Shown piece after piece: positions 11,227 through 23,900 of a stretch of DNA of 46,782 nucleotides; position 1 is the stretch's first letter; the number at the start of each line of letters is the position of its first letter. The stretch spans positions 1-46,782 of the forward strand of contig NGBS01001214.1 of assembly GCA_002245135.1 (NCBI GenBank), given 5' to 3'. The notes under the pieces were generated by a model. The model did no database searches, was not told where the DNA came from, and saw nothing but the letters and a program-made list of their open reading frames with translations. A program made the position numbers and the translations under genes. The DNA comes from Proteromonas lacertae. Lineage: Eukaryota > Sar > Bigyra > Opalinata > Proteromonadidae.

Positions 11227-13855
11227 ATGCAACCACAACCTCAAGTTAACTATTCAAATGAAGAAGATGAACCAACAGATGATGATTATGAATATGAAGA
11301 AGATGAAGATAATGTACCTATTGATATGAACAGAATAAGACATAGAAGAAGACATAGAAGGAATCAAGTCATACCATTTCAAGATATAAGCGAAGATGAT
11401 TTGAATAACTATGTGAATCAAGAAGTGAAAAGATTTAACAAAGCACTGATTATGCAATATAGACTAATTCCTATAGGATGGCCAAATCATGAGTTTAATA
11501 GAATATATAATTTATATGATGAACATATGAAAATGTTTAATTGGTGTAAGAATTTATTTGTAACAGGTCCTTTTGCACATGGTAAACCATTAGAAACTTA
11601 TAATCCAAAATTAGCAGGAAATGAAAATTCTGCTAATGCAAGAGAATGTGGAATTTTTAAAACTCGTATAGCAGATGGTATTGATAAATTGTGTATGGCA
11701 TCTGATTTTATATTACAAAGAAATCCATTTGTTGTTTTACACCCAAAAGAGAGAATAGGTGTTACACAACTAGAAAATAGAAGAATTAAAAAAACTCATT
11801 ATGAAATTGATGAAAGGCATCCAGAACCAGAAAATGATTTTAACATAATGAATAATGAACATTATAATAGTGCAGCTGAAATAAGAGCAGAAAATATTAT
11901 GCAAAATAGACATGATAATATGGTAAGAGGAGTATTAGTAAATGCAGACAATGGAAGTAATGATAATAACAATAATAACAACAATGGAAATAACAACAAT
12001 GATAATAATGAAAATAATAACAACAATGCAAATTATGATATAATTAGCTTTTGTGATTCTCTGAAAGACAAATTAAAGTTCTATATAGGTCGTTTAATGA
12101 GAACTAAATTTTGGTATTTAACAAATCAAAAAGAAGAAACAGCTTATTCAATTGCGTTAATCATGAACAACTGATAAGTTAAGTGGTAATTATCAAAATG
12201 ATAATGAATATACTTTACCATATCATCCTGATAGAAGAAATTTTATGGGATTACCAGATGGTGATAATAGAACTGGATATAGATATAACTATTTAGCAAC
12301 TATACAAAAAATTTTATCAGAAGCTCATGTACCACAAGGACAAATCAATACAAATATATTTGCTAATTCTATAACTTTTAGAATGAATAGAGCTTTAGAT
12401 ACACAACTTAACCGTCAAATTAAACATAGAAGATCAGTTCCAGCTTATGTTGGAATGAATGTTGCAGATCATAGAAATTGGCGATATGTTGCACCAGCTA
12501 ATTATCCTCCTGCTCATCCATCAATTACTGCAGATTTGATTGATAGAAATGTCAATGCATTTTATAATGCATCACCTGCAAATAGTGATAGTGAAGATAA
12601 TGATAATAATCCATCAAGTAGTGATACTGAAGAAGATTCAGACACTTATGATCTTGGTGATATGAGTAATCAAATACCACCTCCTCCTTTGCCACCAAGA
12701 CCTATACCAGCAAGAACTGATCAACAACAACCACCTCCACCTCCTCCTGTATTAAATGTATCTAGAACTAATGTAATTAGTTTAAGTAATCAATTAAATC
12801 CTCATCATCTTATACCATCTGATAGATTTTCATTTTTAGTACCAGATGATTTGCTTAATGCTATACCAAATCCAAATAGAGACTTTAATAAATCTCATAG
12901 ATATTTAGCTAATTGAGAAAATGGTGCAAAAATAGGTGTAACTAAGATAATACAAGAGTTTTATACACAATTGTTAACAAATAATAGTAAAATCTATTCA
13001 ATTGATGCATTTATACATAATCATAATCCGCCTTGTACAATTGTAGATGAAAATTCAAGTAAGAGTTATATATTCTTTACTGATTGGGTTAGAGAAGAAA
13101 ACATCAATTTACCTTTATTACCTAGATCTAAATATAATGCAACTGAAGTAAATGATATACCTCAAAATTACAGTAGTATCAATATGATGTTTTATGGATA
13201 TAATTACAATAGAAATATATATTCATATACTGGTTTATTAGAATATTGGTTAAAGAATCATAGAGGAACACCATTTAATGAAAGACAAGCTAAGCAGGAC
13301 ATATACATATATAATCCATGTATCAATATTCTATCAGATGATGAAGAGGAAAATAAAAACATAAAAGTATTAATAGGTATGAAGTATGATAAAAATTGAC
13401 CTAACGATAAAAAAATCAAATGTAAACAAATAAAAGTAATAGTATCTCAAGAAAGTGATAGAGCATGGTATGTAATAAGTGATCGAATGTTTGATTATAT
13501 GTCATGCGATATACCAGGTGATGGAATTCACAAATTCTATAGCTATCCATTCTTTGTTAAGATAGGAGATACAGTAGAATTAATAGTACCAGTATCTTTG
13601 AAAGATAATATTTATGTATTAAAAGATGCTAGATTAGATGATAAAGATGAAAATAATTATTTAAAAATTGATGATTATATGAGAAATGCAAATCGAGATA
13701 GTATTAATCAAAGAGCTATTGATGATAGAGAAACAGCTAAGCGTAGAATACAAGGTTTAGGTAAAAAGCGTAGAAGAAAAACACAATCATTAATGAAATT
13801 GTATACTAAATTGTTTACACACAATAATAAAAGAAAAAGAATAAAAATTATATAG
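11227..13855 (+). mobile_element. Polinton structural-gene region, family not recognised
   Basis: Long forward coding-like region of the large Polinton, in about four open pieces, so broken. It begins at an ATG with an Asp/Glu-rich leader followed by an Arg/His-rich stretch. Mid-region runs of Asn, a Pro-rich segment and a strongly basic C-terminal tail (GLGKKRRRKTQ) follow. Size and position next to the protease would suit a large structural protein, but I do not recognise a capsid fold in it. Its start faces the capsid-like gene on the other strand, suggesting a shared divergent promoter near 11,170-11,226. Confidence 0.45.
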
Positions 13856-14408
13856 TTTTAAATTTTGATTCTAACATTTTAGCTCTTTTTTCTCCTTTTA
13901 ATGAATTAAAATTTGTTGCTTGCACAAATGATTTGTTATTTACTATGATATCAACTAAAAACAAAATTGCATGATAACCACATCTTACACTATCAACTCT
14001 TTGATTTTTCACTCTGTTTATTTTTATCTTATATTCATCATTAGGATATTTTTTTAATTTTGTTAAATCTTTATAAAACTTTGTTATTTGCTTTGGTTTA
14101 TCTCCAAAACTATCATAGTACATTATCCTTCTAGTATTATTGTTAACACATAAACTAACCCAATGACCTATTTTACTTACAGGATCTTTAGTTGTATTAG
14201 TACAAAGTATTACACACCAAACATCATTATTTTTATATAGCTGACCTATTTTGCTAAGTTCATCCCATAGTATAACACCTTTAAAATATTTTAGTAGTCT
14301 AGGAAACATTTTTTTAATAATCTTTTCAATATCAAAATTTGAGAGTGCATCTTCTTTATGTAAATCACCTGTACCTATATAGTCATTTGTGATATATCTT
14401 TTAAACAT
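13848..14408 (-). mobile_element. Polinton adenain/Ulp1-type cysteine protease part
   Basis: A 186-aa reverse frame from ATG that looks whole. Landmarks of the adenoviral-protease/Ulp1 (C48/C5-like) fold are in order: IGHWVSL, YYDSFG, VKNQ and RCGYHAILFL. In Polintons this enzyme is thought to mature capsid proteins. Its last bases overlap the end of the forward structural region by a few nucleotides, and its start faces the small basic gene about 90 bp away. Confidence 0.8.
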
Positions 14409-14500
14409 TATATAATTAATAACTATAAGAATTTATTGAATATCAATTCATTTGATAAATTCTTAACGTTTTTTTATATATTTTTTATGTTATTTAATTA

Positions 14501-14764
14501 ATGGGTAAGTTTAAAGATTGGTTAAAAAAATCTAAAATTCTATCTAGCGCAGCTAGTTTAATACCTTTTGCTGGACCAGCTATTAGTAACAGTATAGAGA
14601 ATATGGGATATGGTAAGAGAAGACGTAGAGGTAGGGTTGCAAGACATAGAGTTACTAGAATGTCACAATTTACACCTGATGGTAGATTCTTGTATATTAT
14701 GATTTGCTTAATGAATATAAAAAATATAAAAAGGATCATGATCCTACTGGTGGTCATCAACTAA
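14501..14764 (+). mobile_element. Small hydrophobic-plus-basic Polinton protein
   Basis: Forward frame from ATG, of up to 87 codons. The N-terminal half is amphipathic and hydrophobic (SSAASLIPFAGPAIS), then comes GYGKRRRRGR. That combination recalls adenovirus core/minor capsid peptides (pX/pVI-like), which their protease cleaves next to Gly motifs. Function by analogy only. The intergenic gap to the divergent protease gene is AT-rich. Confidence 0.45.
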
Positions 14765-16237
14765 CTGTTAATGAAAGAAAACAATTAAATGATTTAGAAT
14801 TAGAATTAATAACTAAAAAAAGTGAATTAAACATAACAGCGCAAGAAAAAATAGCTTTGCAGAATAATTTAAAAACTCTAAGAAATGAAAAAGATAATTT
14901 AGTTACTGAAAATACTTCTTATAAGGATATGGTAGAACGTTTAAAACAACAAAAAGAAGAAATTAATAAATTATTTGAAAGTAACAAGATTCAATTAAAC
15001 AATAAAGAAAATATTCTTGAAGAATTTAAAAAGTAAGCATAAATTATATGCTCAGAAATATAATGAAGAAAGTTATCAAGAATTAAAAAGTTTATATGAA
15101 AAACAAATTAGAGAATTAAAACAACAGAATGAAGAATTGAAAAATGCAAATAATCAAAATAAAAGAGAATTAAATTTAGCATTGAATAATGCAGAAAATC
15201 TTAAGGCACAACATTTAGCAGAAATAAATAAAAAGAATGAAGAAATCAAAGGAATAAAAGAAGTAAAAGATCAAATAGAAAACGATTACAGATTATATAA
15301 ATAAGGAAATATAGCAGAAATAGAACAAAATAAAGCAATTTTAAATAATAGAATTAGTGAACTAGAAACACAAAAAAGACAAGATGCAATAAATTTTCAA
15401 GCATTGAATGAAAAATTAAGTATGAAAGAAACAGAGATTTTAAAACTAAAAATGGATCATGATAGTGTAGAACAAGATTTGGCTAGTCTTCAACATAGTT
15501 ATAATAGCGTTACAGAAGAATTACAAAATGCATTATTAAATCATGATACTGATACATCAAAATTAGAACAAATGCAAAGTTTAATTGAAAAATCAATGGA
15601 AGAGCATAAACAAAAATTATCTGAACAAGAAATGATGTATAACGAAGTAATAGCAAAAAATAGAAAATTAAATGAAACAATAGCTGAAATCAATAATAAA
15701 TATGAAAAAACAATAGCAGAAAAATTAAAAATGGTAGAAGCTGCTAACAATAACATGGATAAAGTTGTTAAAGCTAAAGAACAAGAACATTCTAATAACA
15801 TGAGTAAATTATTACAACAAATGGAAGAACAAAAAGCAGTATATGAAGCAAAATTAAAAGATACAATTAATAATGCTCACAAAGCATCTTATAATGATTT
15901 AGGAGTTGTGCAATATCCTATGATGAATGATGTAATATACAATGAACCAACTTTAGATTTAACAATACCACAACCTGTAAATACAGATATAGTCAATCCA
16001 GAATTATTAACACATCCTCAAAACAATGTTCCTAGTATTGAAGAAGAAGAAAGCGAAGAGAATATATTTGATCCATTTAGAAAAGAAAATATAGATGACA
16101 AGTTAAACAGAATAAATCAATATTTCCAAACTAAAAATATAGATGAAAGCAATGTAGATCCAATGACTTTAACTTATAATAGGTTAAGCCAGTTTTGTTT
16201 TGTACTGTTGTATAAACATTATGATGTATTGATTTGA
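14704..16237 (+). mobile_element. Long coiled-coil gene region of the Polinton
   Basis: Forward coding-like region in about three open pieces, so broken. Nearly the entire readable length is Lys/Glu/Gln/Leu/Asn-rich with heptad spacing, ending in an acidic segment before about 16,180. The element family does not usually advertise a coiled-coil gene this long, so it may be a lineage-specific fibre, scaffold or captured host sequence. Confidence 0.5.
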
Positions 16238-16239
16238 TT

Positions 16240-16860
16240 TGACATACTTCATATTTTTGACTTTTACTAGCACCTTCAACAAAATCATTGTATATGTCAT
16301 AAGTTATTTTTCTAGAAACTTTCACATTAATACATTTACAACTGAGTTCGGCAACGGGACGTCCTTTTGTGTTTTGTCCCGTCCCTTGTTTTTTTCATAC
16401 ACGAAAACTTCTCGTTGATTACACATGTCCTCTTTATCCCGGGATGTGTAGTTTAACACGTCCTTTTTTGTCCTATATTTTTGAGTTTAAGTTTCTGTTT
16501 TTTTAATATAAATATTCTGCAATAACAATAAATAAGCTTAATATTAAGTATTACATATTATACTCAAGTCATTTTTGTATGTCCTAAATAATATCTTTCA
16601 AAAATTCATTTAAGCCATATTTGCTATATCTATAAACAATATTTAACCTACATATACCACTTAGATAACTCTGTATAGTTTAATGAAGTATATCCCCATT
16701 TACAAACACTCATCGCATAACAGAACTTCACATGATACATGCTAATCATTACACTATTTTCTACTATAACATATGCTTAAATTAAATACGAATAAAAAGT
16801 AGAAAAAAGAAAAAATGTTTGATTAACTCGAGTTCTTTCATTTTGAATGCCATCTCATTA
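16240..16860. other. Polinton tail and possible hAT end, no gene
   Basis: A short Ile/Lys-rich reverse frame (16,131-16,325) may be another worn Polinton piece. Near 16,345-16,400 an unusually GC-rich patch, gttcggcaacgggacgtcc, is followed by a partial inverted copy (tttgtcccgtccc). It looks like a transposon subterminal region and could be the left end of the hAT debris that follows. Confidence 0.3.
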
Positions 16861-16899
16861 TAGGTTTAGAGATAATATCTATAGATTATTTAATGTCCT

Positions 16900-17415
16900 T
16901 GCTTTTATAAGGATTGAATGCAAAAAGTGCAAAGTGTTTATCATCAAGCATGCTACTCAGTTAAAAAGACATACAAGACAGTATTTTAGATTATTATTAT
17001 AATTTATAGTTGCACAAACGTAGCAGTTCAGTCAACAATTGATATGAGTGATCATAGCAAAGACATGGAGATTGTTGAATTAATAATAGAAAACAATCTC
17101 CCCTTAAGCGTAGTTGAATCCAAATCGTTCAAAAGCTTGTTCAAAAATTATGCTGTACCATCAACTAAAAAAGTAAAAAAGATAATTGAAGCAGAATCGA
17201 AGAAAATGTTAAATGAGTGTATAGATAGAAAAAAAAAACTAACAATAATATTGGATGAATGGAAAAATATACTTGGAAATAGCATTATAAACATAGCAGT
17301 TAAACAAAATCAAAGAATTATATTTGTTGAAAGTGTATTACAAAAAAAGGCACAAACAACAAGAAATATTGTAGATCTTATTTCTGATATAAAAATAATT
17401 TATTTCAGCGTGTAG
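16900..17415 (+). pseudogene. hAT transposase fragment (BED finger and N-terminal domain)
   Basis: The stretch at about 16,915-16,985 reads KKCKVFIIKHATQLKRHTR, matching the C-x2-C...H...H layout of a BED zinc finger. From 17,044 an ATG-started frame of 123 aa begins with a segment containing IIENNLPLSVVES then FKSLF and VPSTKKVKKII, the usual hAT order after the BED finger (a 'PF-x-VVE' helix, then the PSR/PST turn). The rest of the enzyme, including the catalytic core and the C-terminal dimerisation domain, is missing here. It sits between two reverse-strand parts of the large Polinton, so it is an insertion into that element. Confidence 0.55.
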
Positions 17416-17561
17416 CCAATTACAATATATTATTAACACTTAGCTTCTTTTGTATAAATTACAAAGTTATAATTTATGTGTTGTTTTTTGTTTTATATAA
17501 TAGTATCAATGATTATGAAATGATACACATAAGTTACAGAAGAAAATTGAGAAGTGAAAAA

Positions 17562-17619
17562 TGTCTCCTAGACAAACGGCGTATTTCTAAGTCTTCTCAC
17601 GCCGTTTGTCTAGAAGACA
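17562..17619. repeat. Foldback repeat, 20-bp arms (GTTTGTCTAG type)
   Basis: Arms at 17,562-17,581 and 17,600-17,619 are inverted copies of a tgtctYctagacaaacggcg sequence with one mismatch, separated by 18 bases. The same motif, gccgtttgtctaNNagacac, recurs at 31,287-31,306 and in altered form at 31,434. It is probably the terminal repeat of a small non-autonomous transposon. Confidence 0.6.
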
Positions 17620-17819
17620 CTTTTGATTTCTCATATTTCATATATGAGATAATCATAATATATTATTAACAAATATAACAAAATTGAAATCAGAAAATAA
17701 GTTGAAACAACATTCAACTCAAATCTTTTTCCAAAATTGGTTTTATGTTATGTGGATGTGCGTGCCTAACAAACACATTGTAATTATATAAAGATACTTT
17801 TTAGAATTTTTAAAGAAAA

Positions 17820-18465
17820 TGAAATTATTTAAATCTATAAATGTTTTTTTTGTTGTAAATGTAAAACAGTTTCGCTTTTTCTTCGTTATTTAAACTTTCT
17901 ATACCTTCAATTAAATCATCAATGAAGTATTTTATATTAAAACTTTCTATATTTTGAATCTTTGTTATTTCCAAATTATTCAATCTGGCTCCAAGAAAGA
18001 ATAAACAGTAATATCCACAAGTTACAGCATCTGTTTGATGAACTTTTGTATCTACTATTTCATATGATTCTAATTCACGATTGCAAGAATGAAAGAGTTG
18101 TTTTTCTTGGTCTTGACAATCTTATATTGAGATATTATTTCACCTACACTTCTATCATATCTACCAATACGACGAATACCTTCTGCATAATCATCTTCAC
18201 CAAATGAATCTATAACTTTGATTGTTTTATTATCATGATGAATAATAACAGTGTAATAATTGTTACTATCTTTAGCTCTAATTATGAATGCTTCCATCTC
18301 TTTATTCATTATCATTTGTTTATCTTTACATACGTAATAATGTTGATTTAAATTATATAATTCCAATATGAAATGAATTTCATTTAATCCAAGTTGTATT
18401 TTTCCAATACTTTTTATAACTCTTTCACCAAATATATCATACACTGCATTCTTCTTTGGATTCAT
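17820..18465 (-). mobile_element. Second protease-like Polinton part
   Basis: Reverse-strand coding-like region, broken at least once. The upstream part has YYTVIIHHDNKTIKVIDSFG, matching the His/Asp landmarks of the adenain/Ulp1 fold, and the downstream part has TCGYYCLFFLG, matching its cysteine landmark. The protein is clearly divergent from the protease at 13.8-14.4 kb. It is either a paralogue within one element or evidence that two Polintons are fused here. Confidence 0.5.
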
Positions 18466-18664
18466 TACTATTTGTTGAAGTCTTTTTTCATAGGTGTTAA
18501 TATCCTTTTTCTTAGGATTAGGATGAATCTATTTAATATAAATTATCATCAAATATACTAGTATTTTGTCTGCTGTTTTCTTCATATTCTCTAATAATTC
18601 TGATGAAACTTCAAGCTTTATTAAAGGTGTAGATGATACTAATGGAATTTGCATGTTTTCATTT

Positions 18665-20128
18665 CTATTCATTAGATAGTAATAATTTAATAATATACAC
18701 TAAATATTGATTTTTATTAACTTTATCATCTCTAACTAATGCTAGACTCTTTTCATCTTGGCACATCTTTCTTTTCACAGCTGTAATAACCACATCTCCA
18801 TGTTCAGGATTAACTAGTTTATTTCCTAATTTCTTAATGGAATCATCTCTCATTTTGTTATTATAATTGAAGTTTCTTTCGTCTATATAATCTTGAAACT
18901 GTTCTATGATATTTCCATTTTGTGTTATATCTTTTTTGATTCTATCTTTATAATCTTCTTCTTCCATTATTGTTACTTCACCATTACCACTATTACCACC
19001 ATCATCACTATTATCGCTATCATTACCATCTTCATCTACATCTATAACATGATCAGAACCACCATTATTGCCATTAACGCCATTAGCACCTTCTTCTTCT
19101 TCATATTCACTGTCTGCTTTAACTTTTTCGCCATCACTGTCATCATTACCATCATTATTATCACCTTCTATATTAGTATAATCTGGTTTAAACTTCTTAT
19201 TCTGAATCATCAACTCTTTCATGTCCATAAAGAATAAGGATCTTCCTTTACAATTTGTTCTTCTGCATCTATGATTATTAATTATTTCTGTTATTCTTTC
19301 CAAGTATTCAGTCCAATAAACATCAGGATTATCAACCTTCATAGCTGCTATCTTTTCTTTAATGAATCTATTATATCTCTCCACTTTACCATTGCACTGT
19401 GGGTGTCTTGGCTTGCTATGCGCAATTATAATACCATATTTACTAAGCATATCTTTCATTAAAGCATTTTTGAATTCTTTACCATTATCCATCTGCATAA
19501 TTTCAGGAGGACCAAAGATTCTTATAAAAGATTGTACATTTTTCACTGTTTCTTTATCTGTTTTGCGTTTCTGAGCATATAACATGATAAAATTAGAATA
19601 ATGGTCGATGACAGTTAAGATATAATGGTAGAGATCTTCTTCTTTTATGTTCGTGTAATCTTCATTACAATTGTCCATTTCTACAAGATCAATCAATACT
19701 CTTTCTCTAGGTCTTGTAACAACAATAGGATGTGTTGGTTGTACTCTTTTAGCCTCCTTAAGTTTAATACAATCATAGCAGGTTGTCAAATAAGCTCTAA
19801 TCATCTTTCTGTTAATACCATAATAACCATGAACTGGATCATTAATTACATCTCTTAAAGATGATTCTTTACAATGGGCATTATCTCTATGTAACTTGTC
19901 TAAGAAGTCGAATGAATCTTCCAATTTAATGACTTCTCTTCCTTTAAAATACAGTTTACCTGTAGATTCATCGCAAGTGTAATAGCCTCTATTGGCTGAA
20001 GTTCCAGCTAAATCATGAAAGAACTTGTACTTATTCTTATCAAAAGCTGCACAATCTCGTGTCTTTTTATTGTTCTTTCCCTTCGGCTTTACCACCTTCT
20101 CTGGTTGGTCATTTTTTGCCAGTAACAC
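18665..20128 (-). mobile_element. Polinton integrase (retroviral-type) part
   Basis: A 487-codon reverse frame that looks whole apart from an uncertain start (the open frame continues upstream of 20,128 without an early ATG). Order of parts: an H2C2 zinc-binding region (HRDNAH... then CYDCIKL), a DDE core with LIDLVEMDN, QMDNGKEF and NGKVERYNRFI, then an acidic Gly/Asn/Asp-rich low-complexity segment and a C-terminal basic tail. The c-integrase of Polintons has this layout. Ty3-type retroelement integrases are the alternative, but no reverse transcriptase is nearby. Confidence 0.75.
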
Positions 20129-20129
20129 C

Positions 20130-20950
20130 TTTATCTTCTCATAATAAAGAGTTTTATGATCGCTCTTTATGACGCTTTCTAGATTTAGAATGTCAGACCT
20201 ATGATAGAGATTATAATAGGAATAGATAGAATGATATATATTTATAGAAATTATAGTAGTAGAATAGCTTTTATAGATATTTTACTGTGTTATTTTATAA
20301 TACTCTTACCTCCCCAAAAAAAATGATTCATTATTTAAGATGTAAGTGTAACAATATATATAAAAATATATCTTCTTTTTTCTTTTCTTTTGACTATTTT
20401 AAATTATACCAATGTAATAATTTACCAATTATTCATTACAATTGTTATATGTGTTGTATTATTATAGTAATCATTCAATACAATTTACCAATAATTCTTT
20501 TTATTTATATAAATTCTGATTATTGAAAATGTATTTTTCATCAATTTGGTAATAATATTTCTAGAAGAAGAAAGAATAATTATCATCTTATTCTACTATA
20601 ATTCTTCTAAAACCATTATCAACACTATTCCACTTTCATTTTTTTATTTGTATTTTTCATTTAATTTCTTTTCTTTCTCATATCATATTTTCAATCTTTG
20701 CTTCATCTTGGGCACCAACTACTATCTCATCATATTGATCTTCAAATCTTGCTAAATTCATTATAAAGATATTATCTAATGTAAATGTCTTGGTTATTGC
20801 AATTATCTTTAAAGTTTTGAATTAATATTAAACTCTCTTTGAAATTATCAATCACTTCATAATATACTAGAATTTTCATAAACATTGTCTCTTATACGTT
20901 TATAAATTGTATAAATATGGGATATGGAGTAATGGGTAGTTTGAATAACA
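20130..20950. other. AT-rich gap without a supported gene
   Basis: Contains only low-complexity hydrophobic frames. The reverse strand around 20,650-20,765 has a short piece beginning MNLARFEDQYDEIVVGAQD that looks protein-like and may be a further exon or remnant of the HYDIN copy to the right, but it is too short to assign. Confidence 0.3.
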
Positions 20951-20952
20951 TC

Positions 20953-23900
20953 TCAGTATTTAATTTTTGGAATATTTTCTACTGGAAATGCCCCAGTATC
21001 TACTGTTTGAGTTTCACCTGCTTCAATATCGATTTGGGTTGGTTCTATTGTGAATATTCCATCATCATTTTTAATTGACAAATCAACTGTTGTAGAAAAC
21101 ATTCCATTATTACTGAATTGAATTGTTTCACAATTACTAGGTTTTAAAGATGGATTGTTTTCTCTCATATTTATGTTTTTGCCTATTAATAATTGACCAA
21201 ATTCATAATATCCTTTGTTCTTTATTTATCTCTTACTTATTATTTGTTGTTCATTCTTTTGTTTTATTGATTTCATAAATATATCTTTCGGATTTTGATT
21301 AATTTTTGGATAATCACAAATACCACTGATTGGAACTTCATACGTTTTATCTTTATTAACTATCTCAAAGTGGAAACAATAGTTAAATTTATCAGTTTCT
21401 AATTATTCAAATGTCACTTTTAATGGCAATTCTTCATCAGGTTCTAATTTCCATCTTGTGGCATTATTTTCATCTATTAATTTATAATTACTTGTTGATA
21501 TTAAGGGTTTTCTTGGAATTTGCTTCTTAACTAATTGGAATACTACTGGAGGTGGAACTTTCCAATCTCCATATGTATTAAACAATGGAACTGTTTCTTT
21601 GATTTCTTGAATCATTATATCAATATCACTTTCACCATTGTTATTGATTATATCACATAATAAACCAACTCCAAATGGTGGAGGAGGAGGTGGTGGTGGT
21701 TTTTCTTTTTTACCTTTCTATGAGTTTTTATCTCCTTTCTTATCAATTGATTTACTTCTTTTTCCTCCTTTCTTTGGATCAGGTAAAGCTGATCTTTCTT
21801 CTACTACTGGTTCTGGTTCTTCAGGTGGTGGTAATTCCGCTGCCAATTTATCACCTACATCTCTTACTTCAGTTTGAATTACATTATAATCTTTATATTA
21901 TACAATAAGTTGGTACTCCTTGTACTTTGATTGGAATTGCTAAATCATATCTTCCATACGGTAAATCAGATTTCGCTTTAAAACTAGCTGTAAATGTCAC
22001 TGTTGAACTTTCTGGTAATCTTTTCACTTCATCTGGAGTTAATGTATATCCACTCTCTTTTAAAGTTCTTCTTTCTATTCCGAAATTCACTGGTAAATTA
22101 CCTATGTTAGTTATTGTAAATGTCTTCGTTTTGCAATCAATTCGAACTACATTACCAAAATCTACTACATAATCAGCTAATGGAAATTCACCTAAATGTA
22201 AATTAGATATTTTCTTATTCGCCATTTTTGTTGTTTTGCCTGTTTTATTACTGATATTTGTTAAACCAGTTTCAGGTGTTTTTGTGGTTTTATCAACTAC
22301 TCCTTCACTTTTTGAACCATTTACAGATGTTCCATTTAATTCTTTCTCTTTTCGAGCTAAACATAAATCAACAGGATTTTGATTGTTTATTTCATCTAAT
22401 AATAAATCAATATAATATAATCTTAATGCTTTAAATTCTCTATCAACTGTGATTTGTAATCCTGTTGTATTCTTTCCTGAAGGTAATTTGTTCGTATTTG
22501 TTCGTATTTATCATTCTGTTGTGAATTCTTACTTCTGTCAGAAACTGATTTTTGACTATTTACTCTTGCAGAATACTTTTTTTTGTTTTCATCTTTTTCT
22601 TTTTCTTTAGATTTTTCTTCTTCTGCATTTGTATTTGCTATTGTTGGTTCTTCACTATGTGGTGAATTAACTGGAACTCCATCTACAATTATTGGCTTTT
22701 CAGCTTCAACTGGTTTTTCTTTTTCTTCTTCTGTTGACGGTTGTTCTGGTTTTTATTGTTGTTTTTTCCTCCTTCAGTATTTATAATAGTGTTATTATTA
22801 CTTTCATCTATTGAAGATTCTACTACTTCAGGTAAAGATGGTTGTTGTTTGATTGGTGATGGTAAAGCTTGGAATGATAATGGATGTTCTGTATTGGATA
22901 ATTCAATCAAACTATCAGCTTCTTCCAAGTAATGTTCCCAATTATCTGGTATTACCAATTCAGCATCATTCACTTTGATATTTGCATAAATACCTGTTAT
23001 ATAAAGTAGAAAATCTATTGGAACATAATGAGCTATTTCTATTACTAATTTCTCTATTACTGAATCTGGAATTCCTACTCTCATTTTAACAGAGATTCTT
23101 TGTTGATCATGAGATGGAATTAATCCATTACATGGTGAAACACCAACTAAACCAGGTCGAGATACACTATCAGTTGAGATTTTAAATGGAAAATCTACTG
23201 AACCTGTATTAAATATATGAAAATCTCTTTCTTTTACTTTCATATAAGGAATTCTACCAAAATCAATATTTTGTTTATCCAATCTATAAGATAAGACTGA
23301 ACTTTCACCTTTCATTTTGATATTATAAACTGGTCCTCCATCTACATAACATTTACCCAATGCTCTTGATAATACATGTGGTATTCCAGAATATCTCAAT
23401 TCCATTTCTTCACATTCACCTATTTATAAAATACCTTGAATTGGAGTGATTTCAAATACTTCATTGATTGAAGATGTTTGATTTTCAGTTTCATCTATTT
23501 CTAATTCCCAATGATAAGGACAAGGAATTGTTCGACGATTTTCAGTTCAAAATCAAAATCATTTTGAGATAACCATAAATTGGGAAAGGCAACATCAGCT
23601 ACACATGGAATTGAATCTTTCTGAGGATGATCTTCATATCTTATATTCAATATTCCATTTATTTTACATGAGATTTTATCATCTTTATAATTTGGATCAA
23701 ATTCCACTGTCACATTCATTGATTCATTTGGTTCTAAATGGAATTCATTCATACTCAATAATAATGGAGCTGCTATACTTATTATCGCATCTAAACTCAA
23801 TGTTGATATATTCTTAAATACAACTGTCTTACTTTGAACTTCGATTTTCTCTTCTAAGCATTGAATTAATGGATTCATAAAGTTCACTTTTACTTCGGTT

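Larger units (their letters stand above)
10150..20300. mobile_element. Large broken Polinton with structural genes and integrase
   Basis: Fossil Polinton-type element defined by co-occurring parts: capsid-like region (reverse), structural region (forward), adenain-like protease (reverse), small basic protein and coiled-coil region (forward), second protease-like piece (reverse) and retroviral-type integrase (reverse). Boundaries are approximate because no terminal repeats or target duplication were recognised. It has roughly ten or more breaks overall, though the protease and integrase frames look nearly whole. hAT debris lies inside it at about 16.3-17.7 kb. Neither a packaging ATPase nor a DNA polymerase was seen in this copy. 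Likely middle-aged: frames are still long but interrupted. Confidence 0.65.

Noticed and set aside
18893-19237. Forward Ile/Thr/Phe-rich membrane-like frame.
   Set aside because: It is the antisense shadow of the integrase's acidic low-complexity region.
21638-22172. Forward Gly- and Ser-rich frames.
   Set aside because: These are antisense shadows of the HYDIN-like pseudogene and its Pro-rich linker.
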